Positions 16,620 to 25,577 of a DNA stretch of 64,000 nt are shown one piece after another. A program made the translations under genes and the position numbers. This DNA comes from Algoriphagus terrigena DSM 22685 (GTDB lineage Bacteria; Bacteroidota; Bacteroidia; Cytophagales; Cyclobacteriaceae). Positions within the stretch are counted from its first letter, which is position 1. Every line of letters starts with the position of its first letter. Where the stretch lies: positions 62,001 to 126,000 of the forward strand of contig NZ_AUBW01000003.1 in NCBI RefSeq assembly GCF_000429445.1, written 5' to 3'. The notes beneath the pieces were generated by a model, which was not told the DNA's origin, did not search any database, and worked only from the letters and a program-made list of their open reading frames with translations.

Positions 16620-18266
16620 ATGAATAAGAAGATATTGATCCCGATTGCTGCAGTTCTTGTACTGGCTTTCGGGCTTTTTTGGTTTCTCGGCCAACGCCGA
16701 ACTGATATTTCCGATGAACTGGAGCAAAGTCTGACCGATACTGAATCGGACGTCTTGGCGAATTCTGCCTATGCCGCCGAAATCGAATCTTTTTATGCAG
16801 ATCGGGACTATCTGGAAGTTTGGCTGCTGAATGGCTCACTTTCAAAGGAAGGAAAGGACCTGCTTGCGCGGATCCAGGATTCCAAATATGACGGGTTGCA
16901 GCCTGCTCATTACCATTTGGAAGAGGTCGCGGCGCTCTCTTCCAATCCAGAAAAGGAAAACAAGAAGTTTCGCAATCTTTCACCAGATGAAAAAGTCCAG
17001 CTCGAACTCCTGTTGACAGCGGGTTTTTTTAATCTCGCTCATGACTTGGAAAAAGGGAGAGTGAACCCGGCGACGCTTGATCCGGACTGGAAGTTTGAAG
17101 CGAAAGAAACAGAGGTTGACTACTCCGATATGCTGAAGGAGATAGCTGCCGGCGCCCCAGTGGACAAGACCTTTGAGAGGCTCTATCCCAATTCCGACCT
17201 ATATGCAAGTGGAAAAAAAGCCATCAAAGAACTCTATGAGATTCAGGAAAAGGACACCTTGACCTGGGACCTTGCAAAAGTCGACGGTGCAATCAAAGAG
17301 GGAGAGCGACATGATGCAATCCCGGCTTTGCGTAAGCGATTGATCTTTTGGGGATTTTTGAAGCCCTATGATGTCGAAGATTTGACATTGTTTGACCCTG
17401 AGATGGAGGCTGGACTTCAAAAATATCAGGAAGTCAATGGGATGAAACCTGATGGAGTCATCGGTTCGCTGGTCGCTGAGTCGCTGAACAATTCCCCTCA
17501 AAACTTGATCGACATCGCCTCGGTCAATATGGAGCGTCTTCGCTGGATGCCGGCGATTGACTGGAGCCAAGAGATGGTGCTTGTAAATATTGCCAACTAT
17601 CAGCTCGATTACATGCAGAAGAATGATACCGCGTTCACTGCCAAGGTGATCGTGGGCAAGGAATACAGCGAGTCGCCGACGTTCACTGCCCCGATGAGCT
17701 ACATCGTTTTTAGCCCGTATTGGAATATTCCGCCGTCGATCACCACGGATGAGATCATTCCAGCGGTAGAGGCAAACCGAGATTATCTTTCGGAGAAAAA
17801 TATGGAAGTCGTCAATGGCGACGGGGAGACTGTGAACGCTTCAAAGGTGAATTGGTCAAAAGACACAGCCTATCGCGTGCGACAAAAGCCCGGAGGGGAC
17901 AATTCGCTTGGGCTCGTGAAGTTTATGTTTCCAAACGAATACAACATCTACATCCACGATACGCCGGCCAGAAGTCTGTTTGACAAGGAAACACGGGCAC
18001 TGAGCCACGGATGTATCCGCATCCAAAACCCGGAGCAGTTTGCGAAAATCCTGCTGGATGATGCTGAATGGGACGACGAGAAGATCCAAGAAGCGATGAG
18101 CCAGGACGAAGAAGAGATCGTGAAACTGAATAGAAAAATCCCCGTGGTGCTGCTTTACATGACTTTTTGGGCAGACAAAGACGGAAAGGCAAACTTCAGA
18201 TCGGACGTGTACGAGCGGGACGCAGCGCTTTTGACAGCTCTGCGAAGCGAGGAAATCAAGCCTTGA
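16620..18266 (+). CDS. L,D-transpeptidase family protein, second of a pair
   Basis: 548 residues, closely similar in order to the gene before it: SHGCIRIQNPEQ with Cys465, MSYIVFSPYWNIPPSI and FMFPNEYNIYIHDTPARSLFDKE are shared. The N-terminus is a membrane anchor or uncleaved signal (ILIPIAAVLVLAFGLFWFLG) and not a cleaved signal peptide. The two genes therefore arose by duplication and may act at different cell locations, one free in the periplasm, one anchored. A 275-bp gap separates them, so this copy may have its own promoter. Its end overlaps the convergent murein L,D-transpeptidase gene by 11 bp. Confidence 0.88.
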   Translation: MNKKILIPIAAVLVLAFGLFWFLGQRRTDISDELEQSLTDTESDVLANSAYAAEIESFYADRDYLEVWLLNGSLSKEGKDLLARIQDSKYDGLQPAHYHLEEVAALSSNPEKENKKFRNLSPDEKVQLELLLTAGFFNLAHDLEKGRVNPATLDPDWKFEAKETEVDYSDMLKEIAAGAPVDKTFERLYPNSDLYASGKKAIKELYEIQEKDTLTWDLAKVDGAIKEGERHDAIPALRKRLIFWGFLKPYDVEDLTLFDPEMEAGLQKYQEVNGMKPDGVIGSLVAESLNNSPQNLIDIASVNMERLRWMPAIDWSQEMVLVNIANYQLDYMQKNDTAFTAKVIVGKEYSESPTFTAPMSYIVFSPYWNIPPSITTDEIIPAVEANRDYLSEKNMEVVNGDGETVNASKVNWSKDTAYRVRQKPGGDNSLGLVKFMFPNEYNIYIHDTPARSLFDKETRALSHGCIRIQNPEQFAKILLDDAEWDDEKIQEAMSQDEEEIVKLNRKIPVVLLYMTFWADKDGKANFRSDVYERDAALLTALRSEEIKP

Positions 18267-18945
18267 TCAGACTTGATTTCTCCAGATAACCTGCGTCCTG
18301 TCCAAAGATAAAAAGTAAAGAGCCGTCTTTGATCAAATCAATCGCTTTGGCTGAAAGCTCACTAGGAAGCGCGGGACAGCCTAGGCTTCGTCCCAATCTG
18401 CCCACAGACGCTGCAAACTCTTCCCGTGCATAGTCGGCTCCGTGAATCACGATCGCGCGACTTCTTGCCTGATCGTTAAAGCCCTTTTCCAAACCATCCA
18501 ATCTCAGCGAATAGCCATGCTTGCCGGAGTAGGTTTCGGCAGTTTTATAAAAACCCAAACTGCTTTTGAACGATTCTGGCTGATTGGAAAATGACTTGGC
18601 CATCAGTTCGCCGGAGTTTCTGCCGTGAGAAACCACGGAATTGAGGAGAATCACGCCCTTTTCAGGATCAATGATCCACATGCGCTTGGCAGTAGAGGGG
18701 AGGCTGAAGTCAATCACGGTCAGCAGTTTTGTCTTGAGATTGTCTTTCATCTTGCTCCAACCTTGGATAGCCATTGTCAGCACTTCTTTGGAAGGAAGCG
18801 CGCCGGTATTTCCACGCAACCCATCGTAAATCAAGGCGATAGGATCTGAGGAAGCGACGGGGGCTGGGGTGTTTTCTTTAAAATTTGGGTTGGTGAAGAT
18901 TCCTATGAACAATAGGAAGGTAAGCGTAATGGTTTGGGTAAGCAT
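18256..18945 (-). CDS. Murein L,D-transpeptidase catalytic domain family protein
   Basis: 229 residues with a signal peptide-like N-terminus (LTFLLFIGIF). It carries the pattern of the family annotated as murein L,D-transpeptidase catalytic domain: MWIIDPEKGVILLNSVVSHGRNSG, SSLGFYKTAETYSGKHG, SRAIVIHGADYAREEF, and a closing GRSLGCPALP with the likely catalytic Cys and its upstream His in VIHGADY. This is shorter than the two YcbB-like neighbours and belongs to a different branch. The three genes together form an envelope-crosslinking cluster. Its last 11 bp overlap the convergent LDT gene. Confidence 0.85.
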   Translation of the reverse strand: MLTQTITLTFLLFIGIFTNPNFKENTPAPVASSDPIALIYDGLRGNTGALPSKEVLTMAIQGWSKMKDNLKTKLLTVIDFSLPSTAKRMWIIDPEKGVILLNSVVSHGRNSGELMAKSFSNQPESFKSSLGFYKTAETYSGKHGYSLRLDGLEKGFNDQARSRAIVIHGADYAREEFAASVGRLGRSLGCPALPSELSAKAIDLIKDGSLLFIFGQDAGYLEKSSLIKA

Positions 18946-19340
18946 AAGCGTTTGGGTGATCGTGCAAAGTTAGGGCGATATCCCGCGATATCCTAAGGAG
19001 AAACGAGCTTGCAGTCAGTATCTTATGATTTAATGCTTAAAAGTTGTGAATTTTTTATCGGGAACCTTCCGCATATCAATCGCCGTTCTTGCTCTGATGC
19101 GCATCCAGACTGATTTTAATACCTGTGTTAAATTCTGTAATTTTGCGTTCCTGATTTTCTCGCTGTCATTCAGGATTTCTCTCTTGCAGTAGCAGATTAA
19201 ACCTAAAAAAATCAAACAAAAGTCGAGAGACCGCTGTTTCATCACTTCATGAAATCGAGCATGACGAAAAACTTCACACACTGGGATGATCATCAGCCAT
19301 GCAAAATTTCATATTCCCAGATGAAAGGCATTTTAAACAC
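18946..19340. other. 395-bp intergenic region upstream of queD
   Basis: The region divides a divergent pair. It contains a short direct repeat (gcgatatcc twice near 18973-18990) and a -7 box TAATTTTG at 19138-19145, without a clean -33 TTG. If that box is used, the queD transcript would have a leader close to 190 nt, long enough for a regulatory RNA, but I see no preQ1 or other riboswitch motif. No gene is evident. Confidence 0.4.
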
Positions 19341-19751
19341 ATGAAAGTATCAGTTTATAGAAAAGAGCACTTCAACGCTGCTCACCGTTTATTCAATGCC
19401 AACTGGTCAGACGAGAGAAATGAGGCGGTTTTTGGCAAGTGCAACAATCCGAGTTTTCATGGGCACAATTACGAATTGATTGTCCAGCTCAAGGGGGAGA
19501 TTGACCCGGAAACGGGGTATGTTTACGATATGAAAGTGCTCAGTGAGCTGATCAAGAAGCACGTTCTGAACAAATTTGACCATAGAAATTTAAATCTTGA
19601 TACCGATGAATTCAAGAATCTCAACCCATCCGCTGAAAACATTGCAGTGGTTATTTGGAATATTTTAAGGGAAAAAATTGATCTAAAACTCGAGTTAACT
19701 ATTCGACTTTATGAAACGGAAAGAAACTTTGTTGAATACGATGGGAATTGA
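19341..19751 (+). CDS. queD: 6-carboxy-5,6,7,8-tetrahydropterin synthase / 6-pyruvoyl-tetrahydropterin synthase family
   Basis: 136 residues from the ATG at 19341, which opens directly with MKVSVYRKEHFNAAHRL; an upstream ATG at 19299 adds 14 unlike residues. The zinc ligands are the His in HFNAAHR and both His of FHGHNYE, and the catalytic Cys sits in GKCNNP. KFDHRNLN and the SAENIAVVIW strand complete the PTPS fold. The enzyme converts dihydroneopterin triphosphate into carboxytetrahydropterin on the way to queuosine. The next gene, folE, makes that substrate; they overlap. An alternative is a PTPS-type biopterin enzyme. Confidence 0.85.
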   Translation: MKVSVYRKEHFNAAHRLFNANWSDERNEAVFGKCNNPSFHGHNYELIVQLKGEIDPETGYVYDMKVLSELIKKHVLNKFDHRNLNLDTDEFKNLNPSAENIAVVIWNILREKIDLKLELTIRLYETERNFVEYDGN

Positions 19752-20415
19752 CATCCCGCAGGCCTCTTTGGAGGAATTTGGTGAAGAGCATATCGGCACT
19801 TCCCTCGAAACTCCGCTTCGCGAGGATGCGTTTGCGATGACCGACGAGCTGAAGATCGAGTTGATCGAGAAGCATTTTCGCGAAATCATGAACATTCTCG
19901 GGCTGGATCTGACTGACGACAGCCTCAAGGGCACTCCCCATCGCGTGGCGAAGATGTATGTGAAGGAGGTCTTTTCGGGATTGAATCCCAAAAACAAGCC
20001 TGCAGCAAAGCTTTTCGAAAACAAGTTTAAGTACAACGAGATGTTGGTGGAGAAGGACATTACCTTCCACTCGCACTGTGAGCATCACTTCGTGCCGATC
20101 TATGGCAAAGCCCATGTGGCCTACATCTCCAACGGCAGCGTGATCGGTCTTTCCAAGATCAATCGGATTGTCCAGTATTTCGCTCAAAGACCACAAGTCC
20201 AGGAGCGTCTGAACATGCAGATCGGCAATGCGCTAAAAGAGGCGCTCGGCACCGAGGACGTGGCTGTGATCCTGGACGCTTACCACATGTGTGTCAGCTC
20301 GCGTGGTGTGAAGGACACCAATAGCTCCACGGTGACTTCTTTCTATTCCGGGAAGTTTGAGCAGGAGGAGCAAAGCCGAAACGAATTTCTGAAATACATC
20401 AGTCTGGAAAAATAA
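19711..20415 (+). CDS. folE: GTP cyclohydrolase I
   Basis: 234 residues from the ATG at 19711, or 224 from the ATG at 19741 (MGIDIPQAS); the second is more economical and would overlap queD by 11 bp against 41. Zinc ligands are visible: HCEHHFVPIYG and AYHMCVSSRGV. GTP ring-opening motifs include LTDDSLKGTPHRVAKMYV and STVTSFYSGKF. It makes dihydroneopterin triphosphate from GTP, the first step of folate and queuosine synthesis. The overlap with queD means the supplying enzyme and user are translated together. A terminator follows. Confidence 0.93.
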   Translation: MKRKETLLNTMGIDIPQASLEEFGEEHIGTSLETPLREDAFAMTDELKIELIEKHFREIMNILGLDLTDDSLKGTPHRVAKMYVKEVFSGLNPKNKPAAKLFENKFKYNEMLVEKDITFHSHCEHHFVPIYGKAHVAYISNGSVIGLSKINRIVQYFAQRPQVQERLNMQIGNALKEALGTEDVAVILDAYHMCVSSRGVKDTNSSTVTSFYSGKFEQEEQSRNEFLKYISLEK

Positions 20416-20437
20416 GACTGGAGTTAGCGATAAAAGG

Positions 20438-20467
20438 AAACCGGGCCGAGAGGTCCGGTTTTTTTGT
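20438..20467 (+). terminator. Rho-independent terminator after folE
   Basis: A 10-bp stem (aaaccgggcc / ggtccggttt) with a GAGA tetraloop is followed by a run of T residues. It ends the queD-folE unit. Confidence 0.85.
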
Positions 20468-20550
20468 TTAAACGCAGAGGGTGGGTTTTATTTTGATAAA
20501 GCAGTAAGAGCAATTGAAAAGGTTGTTTCGATATTGTTGCGGCAATATTT

Positions 20551-21438
20551 TTACAGACTGTTTCTAGGTGTAACCCAGCCGTACTCAAATAGGTGTTTAG
20601 AGTTGTTTTTGATATTTTCTCTAATTAGATCGACATCAATAACTGATTTCCGGCTTATTTTCAGTGCTTCGTAAAATTCCTTCGCGTTAATTAATTGAAT
20701 AGGTAATTTTTTGGTAGTAAAATTCTCAGAGGCTTTTATAGCTCCACGCTGAAAGTCCGAGGTTGTTACAAATATCCCTTTTTCAAACCCGGATAGCATT
20801 AATGCGCCAGCAAACGATCTAATTTGTTCAGCCTTGATTTGATTTTTATATCGTTTGACTTGAATACCAATGGACTTGTTTTGGTCTTTTTCTAAAATGA
20901 CATCAATTCCACCATCGTTGCTATATCCTGTTATGCTTACATGGTAGCCTAAGTTCTTAAATACATCGGCTACTACTTCTTCAAATACCCTAGGATTAAC
21001 ATAGAATCTACTGTCATACTTTGCCGTTAGATAGCTGGCTACTTCGGAGATAGGCTGGTTTACGTCCGCTAAGTCAAGGTTTTTTAGGGTTCCAGATATT
21101 CCAAAAAATATATCCCAGATTTGCCACACCTCAGCACATACACATACATCTTTTACGACCCGATACCATCCGCAGACTGGACAGCAATTTAACCATACCA
21201 GTTCTTCTTTTGATTCTATTCTAAGATCTAGGTAACAATCATCAAGTCCATTAATTTCTTTGTAGTCCCTGTGGATAGTCTTCTGGATCTTTAACACATG
21301 ATCATCATCAGATTCTCCCCAGATATTTTCTATTTCAAATTGTTTTAAAGTACTTGAACAGAATGCGCATTTAAGGGTGTGTGGGTTATCACTAATTTCT
21401 TGAGGACTTATGTGATTTTTATAGTCAAAGACGCCCAT
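20551..21438 (-). CDS. Mrr-like restriction endonuclease with a cysteine-rich N-terminal part
   Basis: 295 residues from the ATG at 21438; a TTG at 21465 would add nine residues. The C-terminal half is an Mrr-type PD-(D/E)XK nuclease: FEEVVADVFKNLGYHV, then GGIDVIL, then IGIQVKRYKN, giving the D...QxK active-site spacing of Mrr. The rest of the domain, IRSFAGALMLSGFEKGIFVTTSDFQRGA, fits too. The N-terminal half has two CxxC pairs, KCAFCS and CCPVCGW, likely a zinc ribbon. Mrr enzymes cut DNA with modified bases. The gene is AT-rich compared with its neighbours and has no methylase partner, which suggests transfer. Confidence 0.8.
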   Translation of the reverse strand: MGVFDYKNHISPQEISDNPHTLKCAFCSSTLKQFEIENIWGESDDDHVLKIQKTIHRDYKEINGLDDCYLDLRIESKEELVWLNCCPVCGWYRVVKDVCVCAEVWQIWDIFFGISGTLKNLDLADVNQPISEVASYLTAKYDSRFYVNPRVFEEVVADVFKNLGYHVSITGYSNDGGIDVILEKDQNKSIGIQVKRYKNQIKAEQIRSFAGALMLSGFEKGIFVTTSDFQRGAIKASENFTTKKLPIQLINAKEFYEALKISRKSVIDVDLIRENIKNNSKHLFEYGWVTPRNSL

Positions 21439-21568
21439 GGTTATTTTCGAGATTACTATGCCCAATTTTCAATAACGTCTTCAATTACAAATTGTTAGAT
21501 ATGCGGATAGAATTGTAAATCCCGTTCAATAATTCACTTTTTTGACACAGGATTCCTAGATTTAGGTC

Positions 21569-22564
21569 ATGAGATCAATTTTTCCATCCTTACTCTTCTT
21601 CCTTAGTCTCTTTTCCTGCTCGACACCAGAAAACAACCCTCCCTATTTTAACTCGGTCACTGGCAGCTTTCCCATCGACTCTCTCGGGCTGACCTTGATC
21701 CATGAGCACATGCTGGTGGATTTTGTTGGAGCGGATTCTGTCTCGCCGGAGCGCTACGATCAAGAGGAAGTTATCGCCAAAGTCTTGCCCTATCTGCTGG
21801 AAGTGAAGAAATACGGCGTAAAAACCATCTTTGACTGTACGCCTTCTTATTTGGCGAAGGACCCAATCTTACTTCAAAAGCTCAGCGAACAATCTGGAAT
21901 CCGAATTGTGACCAACACAGGTTTTTACGGTGCAGTGGGAGGGAAACATCTTCCGGAATTTGTCTTCACCGAATCCGCCGAGCAGTTGGCGGATCGGTGG
22001 ATCTCCGAGTTTGAAGATGGAATTGATGACACAGGAATCAAACCCGGTTTCATCAAAATCTCCGTAAACGAGGAAACCCCACTTCGGGAAGTTGACGAGA
22101 AACTGGTCAGAGCAGCGGGGATTACGCATCAGAAGACAGGATTGAAGATTGCTTCCCACACCGGAACTTGGGCGACGGCTAGTCAGGAAGTGGCCATTTT
22201 GCAGGAAATGGGAATTAGTCCATCGGCATTTGTCTGGGTTCACGCGCAAGCCGAGGATGATTTTCAAAACTACCTGAGAGCTGCCGAACTGGGCGTCTGG
22301 ATCAGTCTCGATGGAATCGGCTGGGGCGTGGAGGAATATGTCGATCGCTTGTTTTTTGCGAAGCAAAACGGAATTCTCAAACACGTGCTGATCTCCCACG
22401 ACGCAGGCTGGTATGATCCTGCCAAACCAGGCGGAGGGGATTTTCAGCCTTTTACCAATATCTTCGAAAAGCTGATTCCGGCTCTGAAGGCCAAGGGTTT
22501 TGTTGATTCGGACTTTGAGATGTTGTTGATCGAAAACCCAAAGAGAGCTTTTGGGCTGAATTGA
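21569..22564 (+). CDS. Phosphotriesterase-family lipoprotein
   Basis: 331 residues with a lipoprotein signal, Cys17 in LFSCS. The metal-binding set of the phosphotriesterase/amidohydrolase family is complete: HEH at 45-47, the bridging Lys in GFIKISVNE, His in ASHTGTW, His in VWVHAQAE, and Asp in LISHDAGW. Members hydrolyse phosphotriesters or lactones; true substrate here is unknown and lactonase or phosphotriesterase-like activity are both open. The protein should face the periplasm or the cell surface as a lipoprotein. It is a single gene. Confidence 0.88.
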   Translation: MRSIFPSLLFFLSLFSCSTPENNPPYFNSVTGSFPIDSLGLTLIHEHMLVDFVGADSVSPERYDQEEVIAKVLPYLLEVKKYGVKTIFDCTPSYLAKDPILLQKLSEQSGIRIVTNTGFYGAVGGKHLPEFVFTESAEQLADRWISEFEDGIDDTGIKPGFIKISVNEETPLREVDEKLVRAAGITHQKTGLKIASHTGTWATASQEVAILQEMGISPSAFVWVHAQAEDDFQNYLRAAELGVWISLDGIGWGVEEYVDRLFFAKQNGILKHVLISHDAGWYDPAKPGGGDFQPFTNIFEKLIPALKAKGFVDSDFEMLLIENPKRAFGLN

Positions 22565-22631
22565 TATTAGGTTTTGTGGTCTTCTTGAGTGAAGCCATTA
22601 ACGCGTTTTCAATCACAAATAATAAGAATTA

Positions 22632-23012
22632 TTACTTAAAAAATTTCCCCCAAATGCTATGTTTCGGTTTAAAAGAGTTAACCCATACTATAATGTTTTC
22701 TGGATTTAAATCGAATCCGACCGCGTTTTTTCCACTCCAGTTTATTCCAACTAAGTAATTATCAATTTTTAATTGAACTAAGAATGATAGAAATTCATCG
22801 ATAGTTATCTCCACAGGCTCAAAGCCCTTATATGCTGCCACATTTTTTATTATCAATTCCGCTCTAGATTTGCTTGACCAAAAGGGCATTGCTCTAGCAC
22901 CATTCCGAGTTATTGGACTTGGAAAACCATCGGAATCTTTTATCGACCAAATTTTTTGTGAAATTTCAACATCTCGATAAAATATTGCGGCTTGTGAAGC
23001 TGACTGACTCAT
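22632..23012 (-). CDS. DUF2750 domain-containing protein
   Basis: 126 residues covering one DUF2750 domain: SQSASQAAIFYRDVEISQKIWSIKD, RAMPFWSSKSRAELIIKNV and VGINWSGKNAVGFDLNPEN are the family's conserved blocks. It is cytosolic, without signal or membrane segments. Function is unknown; homologues are often found near toxin or secretion loci, but nothing here shows that. The gene is AT-rich and stands between convergent and same-strand neighbours. Confidence 0.85.
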   Translation of the reverse strand: MSQSASQAAIFYRDVEISQKIWSIKDSDGFPSPITRNGARAMPFWSSKSRAELIIKNVAAYKGFEPVEITIDEFLSFLVQLKIDNYLVGINWSGKNAVGFDLNPENIIVWVNSFKPKHSIWGKFFK

Positions 23013-23091
23013 AATCTGGCTAATTGACTCTTTTGATCTCGGTTCATGTTTTTCATTTCTTTCCTTTGTGATTCATGCTATTTACAATTTT

Positions 23092-24813
23092 TCAAATTGC
23101 AGGCTTCATAGTCTGATAGGCTGCTTCCAGCTTTCGTTTGGCGACTTTAATTGAAACATCCAAGTCTTTATCGGCTTCGGCTGATAGATCGCTGATTGAA
23201 TCCAGAGACTTCATGTACCAGTCCTTCCACGTTTCAAGGATAAGTTTTTGTTCCGTGACATCGGCGCCATCGGCGATGGCTTTCTTGCTCAAAATTGACT
23301 CGATTTGCAATCTGGCGATGGCTTTTCCAAGAATCAATTCTGCGAGTTCTCCGCCTGTTGCCACATCCGCATTTAGCAACGTATAAGCGCTCACCAAAGC
23401 CGCCGTTCCGACATTGACCATCGTAGTTTGGGATACTTTGTCCAGTCGGTCATTGTCCGTGTGGTAAAACTGATCGGTGAAATGCCAAAGCAAAAGTCCC
23501 GGGATATCGGAATGGAGGAATGGCGTGTGATCAGATCCGCCCTCGAAAGGATTGGTTTTCACCACCCAGTCGGCATATTTTCCTTGTTCCTCAAAAGTGC
23601 TGATGATAAAATCATTCAGATAGTGAGGCTTCATCTGGTCGATGGTCATCGGCTCTCCGCCCCATTCGCTGTGTTTTTCTTCACCACGAGTCCAGATCGC
23701 ACTCGGATCGGGCATCTTTTCTATCAGAAAAGTTCCGCCCGTTACATCGGTATTCTCACCGACCATGTCCAGCGATATGCCCCAGTTGATCTCGGCTGCT
23801 CTTTTCTCTTTCTCCTCGATATAGCGATGAGTCGAGATGATCTCATCGCCCCAGAGGAAGGTCAACGTTCGCTTCAGATCGAGTTTTCCTTTTTGCATTA
23901 GATCAGCCGTGAGCATGGCCATCTCCAGTTGGGTGCCTACGCCGGTGGCGTTGTCATTGGCGCCGGGCTCTTGGATATGGGCGGAAAAGACCAGACTTTC
24001 CAGCGGCAAGTCCGAACCTCTAACATCTGCCACCACGGTCAATTCTTCTGATTCGTAGATCTTGGTTTGGATGTTCACTACGACCTCTACTTTGCCGGTT
24101 GCGAGTTCTGCTTTTAGTTTCTCTTTGGCTTCGAAAGACAAGGCAATGGCCCATGCAGGTTGTTCGGCCTCGTATCGGAGGCTTCGAAACTGAATCGATG
24201 TGATATTTTTCTCAGGCTGTAGATAGCCCGGCAGGTCGTAGGTCAGCACGCCGATAGCACCCTTTTCCTTTATGGCAACTTGCAGGGTTCGGTAGGGCAA
24301 TTTGTCGGAAAAAAGGATCTTGCCGGAAAGGTCTTTGGAGCTGAGGTCTTCTTTGTTTTCGATGTAGACAACTTCTCCTTTTACGCCATCCGCAGAACTG
24401 GAATACTGGTAGACCATGTTTCGATTGGTTTCCGAGGAAAGCAAAAAGCCTTCGCTCCCGACCAATTTTAACGAAGCTGTGACAGGCTCCCACGTCGGGC
24501 GATCCATCTTCCGGGTTTCGATCCGATAGGTGAAGCGATCAGAGTCCTTCGCGTTTTCCCCCAAGACGTAGCCAGCCGCTTCCAGCTTTTCAGCGATCCG
24601 AAAAACTGTATTGTTGAAACCAGTATTGCCGGCGATTCTCCAGTATTGTTCCACGAAAGCCACCGTTTCATAGGCCTCGTTTCCTTTGAATTCGGACCTG
24701 ACAAGGTCGAAATACGGGTCGGTTACTGTTGCCAGAGGGGACTTTTGGGCAAAGGAATGGATACTAAGGGCAAGAAGGAATAGAGTGCCGACGACTTTTA
24801 GATGTATGTTCAA
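23092..24813 (-). CDS. Exported M28 family peptidase
   Basis: 573 residues with a signal peptide (VGTLFLLALSIHSFAQ). No ATG fits upstream, so the start is the TTG at 24813. The protein has a PA-like inserted domain (GEVVYIENKEDLSSKDLSGKILFSD, IGVLTYDLPG) and an M28 catalytic domain: SAHIQEPGANDNATGVG with the bridging His and Asp, LWGDEI as Glu site, ISLDMVGE and GSDHTPF. Such aminopeptidases or carboxypeptidases digest peptides in the periplasm or outside. GDE replaces the more common AEE. The enzyme is likely active; substrate unknown. Confidence 0.85.
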   Translation of the reverse strand: MNIHLKVVGTLFLLALSIHSFAQKSPLATVTDPYFDLVRSEFKGNEAYETVAFVEQYWRIAGNTGFNNTVFRIAEKLEAAGYVLGENAKDSDRFTYRIETRKMDRPTWEPVTASLKLVGSEGFLLSSETNRNMVYQYSSSADGVKGEVVYIENKEDLSSKDLSGKILFSDKLPYRTLQVAIKEKGAIGVLTYDLPGYLQPEKNITSIQFRSLRYEAEQPAWAIALSFEAKEKLKAELATGKVEVVVNIQTKIYESEELTVVADVRGSDLPLESLVFSAHIQEPGANDNATGVGTQLEMAMLTADLMQKGKLDLKRTLTFLWGDEIISTHRYIEEKEKRAAEINWGISLDMVGENTDVTGGTFLIEKMPDPSAIWTRGEEKHSEWGGEPMTIDQMKPHYLNDFIISTFEEQGKYADWVVKTNPFEGGSDHTPFLHSDIPGLLLWHFTDQFYHTDNDRLDKVSQTTMVNVGTAALVSAYTLLNADVATGGELAELILGKAIARLQIESILSKKAIADGADVTEQKLILETWKDWYMKSLDSISDLSAEADKDLDVSIKVAKRKLEAAYQTMKPAI

Positions 24814-24856
24814 AACGGGCGTTTCGTTGGTTTAGAGCCGCTAGTTACGAGTTTGA

Positions 24857-25459
24857 TCAATTCTTTCCGAGGCCGAACCGCACTTTGTAAGTCAAGTTGA
24901 CATACCAGGGAAAGGTTTTATCTGCTCCAAAAGCGGAAATACTCGCTGCATTTTTCACGTTTGGATTTTTTGTCTTCCATTCTGCTTCCAGTTCTGTTAT
25001 CAGGCCCAGTCGTTGGTACTTGTTTATAACATAGGAAGGTGCTGGAACTCCGGTATAGAAGGATGCGAGGTACGTGTCTCCACCAAATTGGAGTGAAGGA
25101 CCAAAGGCCAATGCCAATTTGAAGCCGGACGGCCGCTGGAGAATGTCGAATTTGAGAGTCGGACTAATAAAGAGTCCCGAGGACTGATCCTTGTTATTTC
25201 CTCCTGATTCCGGAGGCAGTGATATTGTAGAAGCGGAGAATAAGGATTGATAAAAAGATAGGCCCAGATTGAACGAAGTTCTTTTTCTCAAGTTGACATT
25301 CAGCTCGTTTGAAAAGTTTACTCCCCAGAGCGTGTTTGTCCTATCTAGAGTTGAGCCAAGACCAATAGTGTACTGCAGCTTGGGTTTGTCCTGTCCATTC
25401 GTAACAAATGGAATAGAAATCAAAAAGAAGAGGAAGAGAAATAGTTGGTTTGTTTTCAT
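24857..25459 (-). CDS. Outer membrane beta-barrel protein, copy 1
   Basis: 200 residues with a signal peptide (FLFLFFLISIPFVTNGQ). The mature protein has repeated barrel strands: LQYTIGLGSTLDRT, NVNLRKRTSFNLGLSFYQ, FKLALAFGPSLQFGG and the final NLTYKVRFGLGKN. It is a paralogue of the next gene (25578-26180); both likely sit in the outer membrane. The final 50 residues are almost identical between the two, while the rest diverges. Function unknown. Confidence 0.75.
   Translation of the reverse strand: MKTNQLFLFLFFLISIPFVTNGQDKPKLQYTIGLGSTLDRTNTLWGVNFSNELNVNLRKRTSFNLGLSFYQSLFSASTISLPPESGGNNKDQSSGLFISPTLKFDILQRPSGFKLALAFGPSLQFGGDTYLASFYTGVPAPSYVINKYQRLGLITELEAEWKTKNPNVKNAASISAFGADKTFPWYVNLTYKVRFGLGKN
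24861..24995. repeat. Duplicated block, copy 1 (3' end of barrel gene 1)
   Basis: About 135 bp that match 25582-25716 with only three mismatches seen by eye. It codes for the last residues of both barrel proteins and includes their stop codons. Confidence 0.85.
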
Positions 25460-25577
25460 ATTTGGGGTATTTAGTTGAGCTATAAAAAGTCAGATCAGGC
25501 CGAGAGCTGCCACTGTAGGGCACTCTAATTTTTCATGCGTAGACGCCGATAATTTTAGTCTTCCTGCTTTGAGTTTG

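Noticed and set aside
18946..19340. Possible preQ1 or other riboswitch before queD
   Set aside because: No motif of a known riboswitch class could be found by eye.
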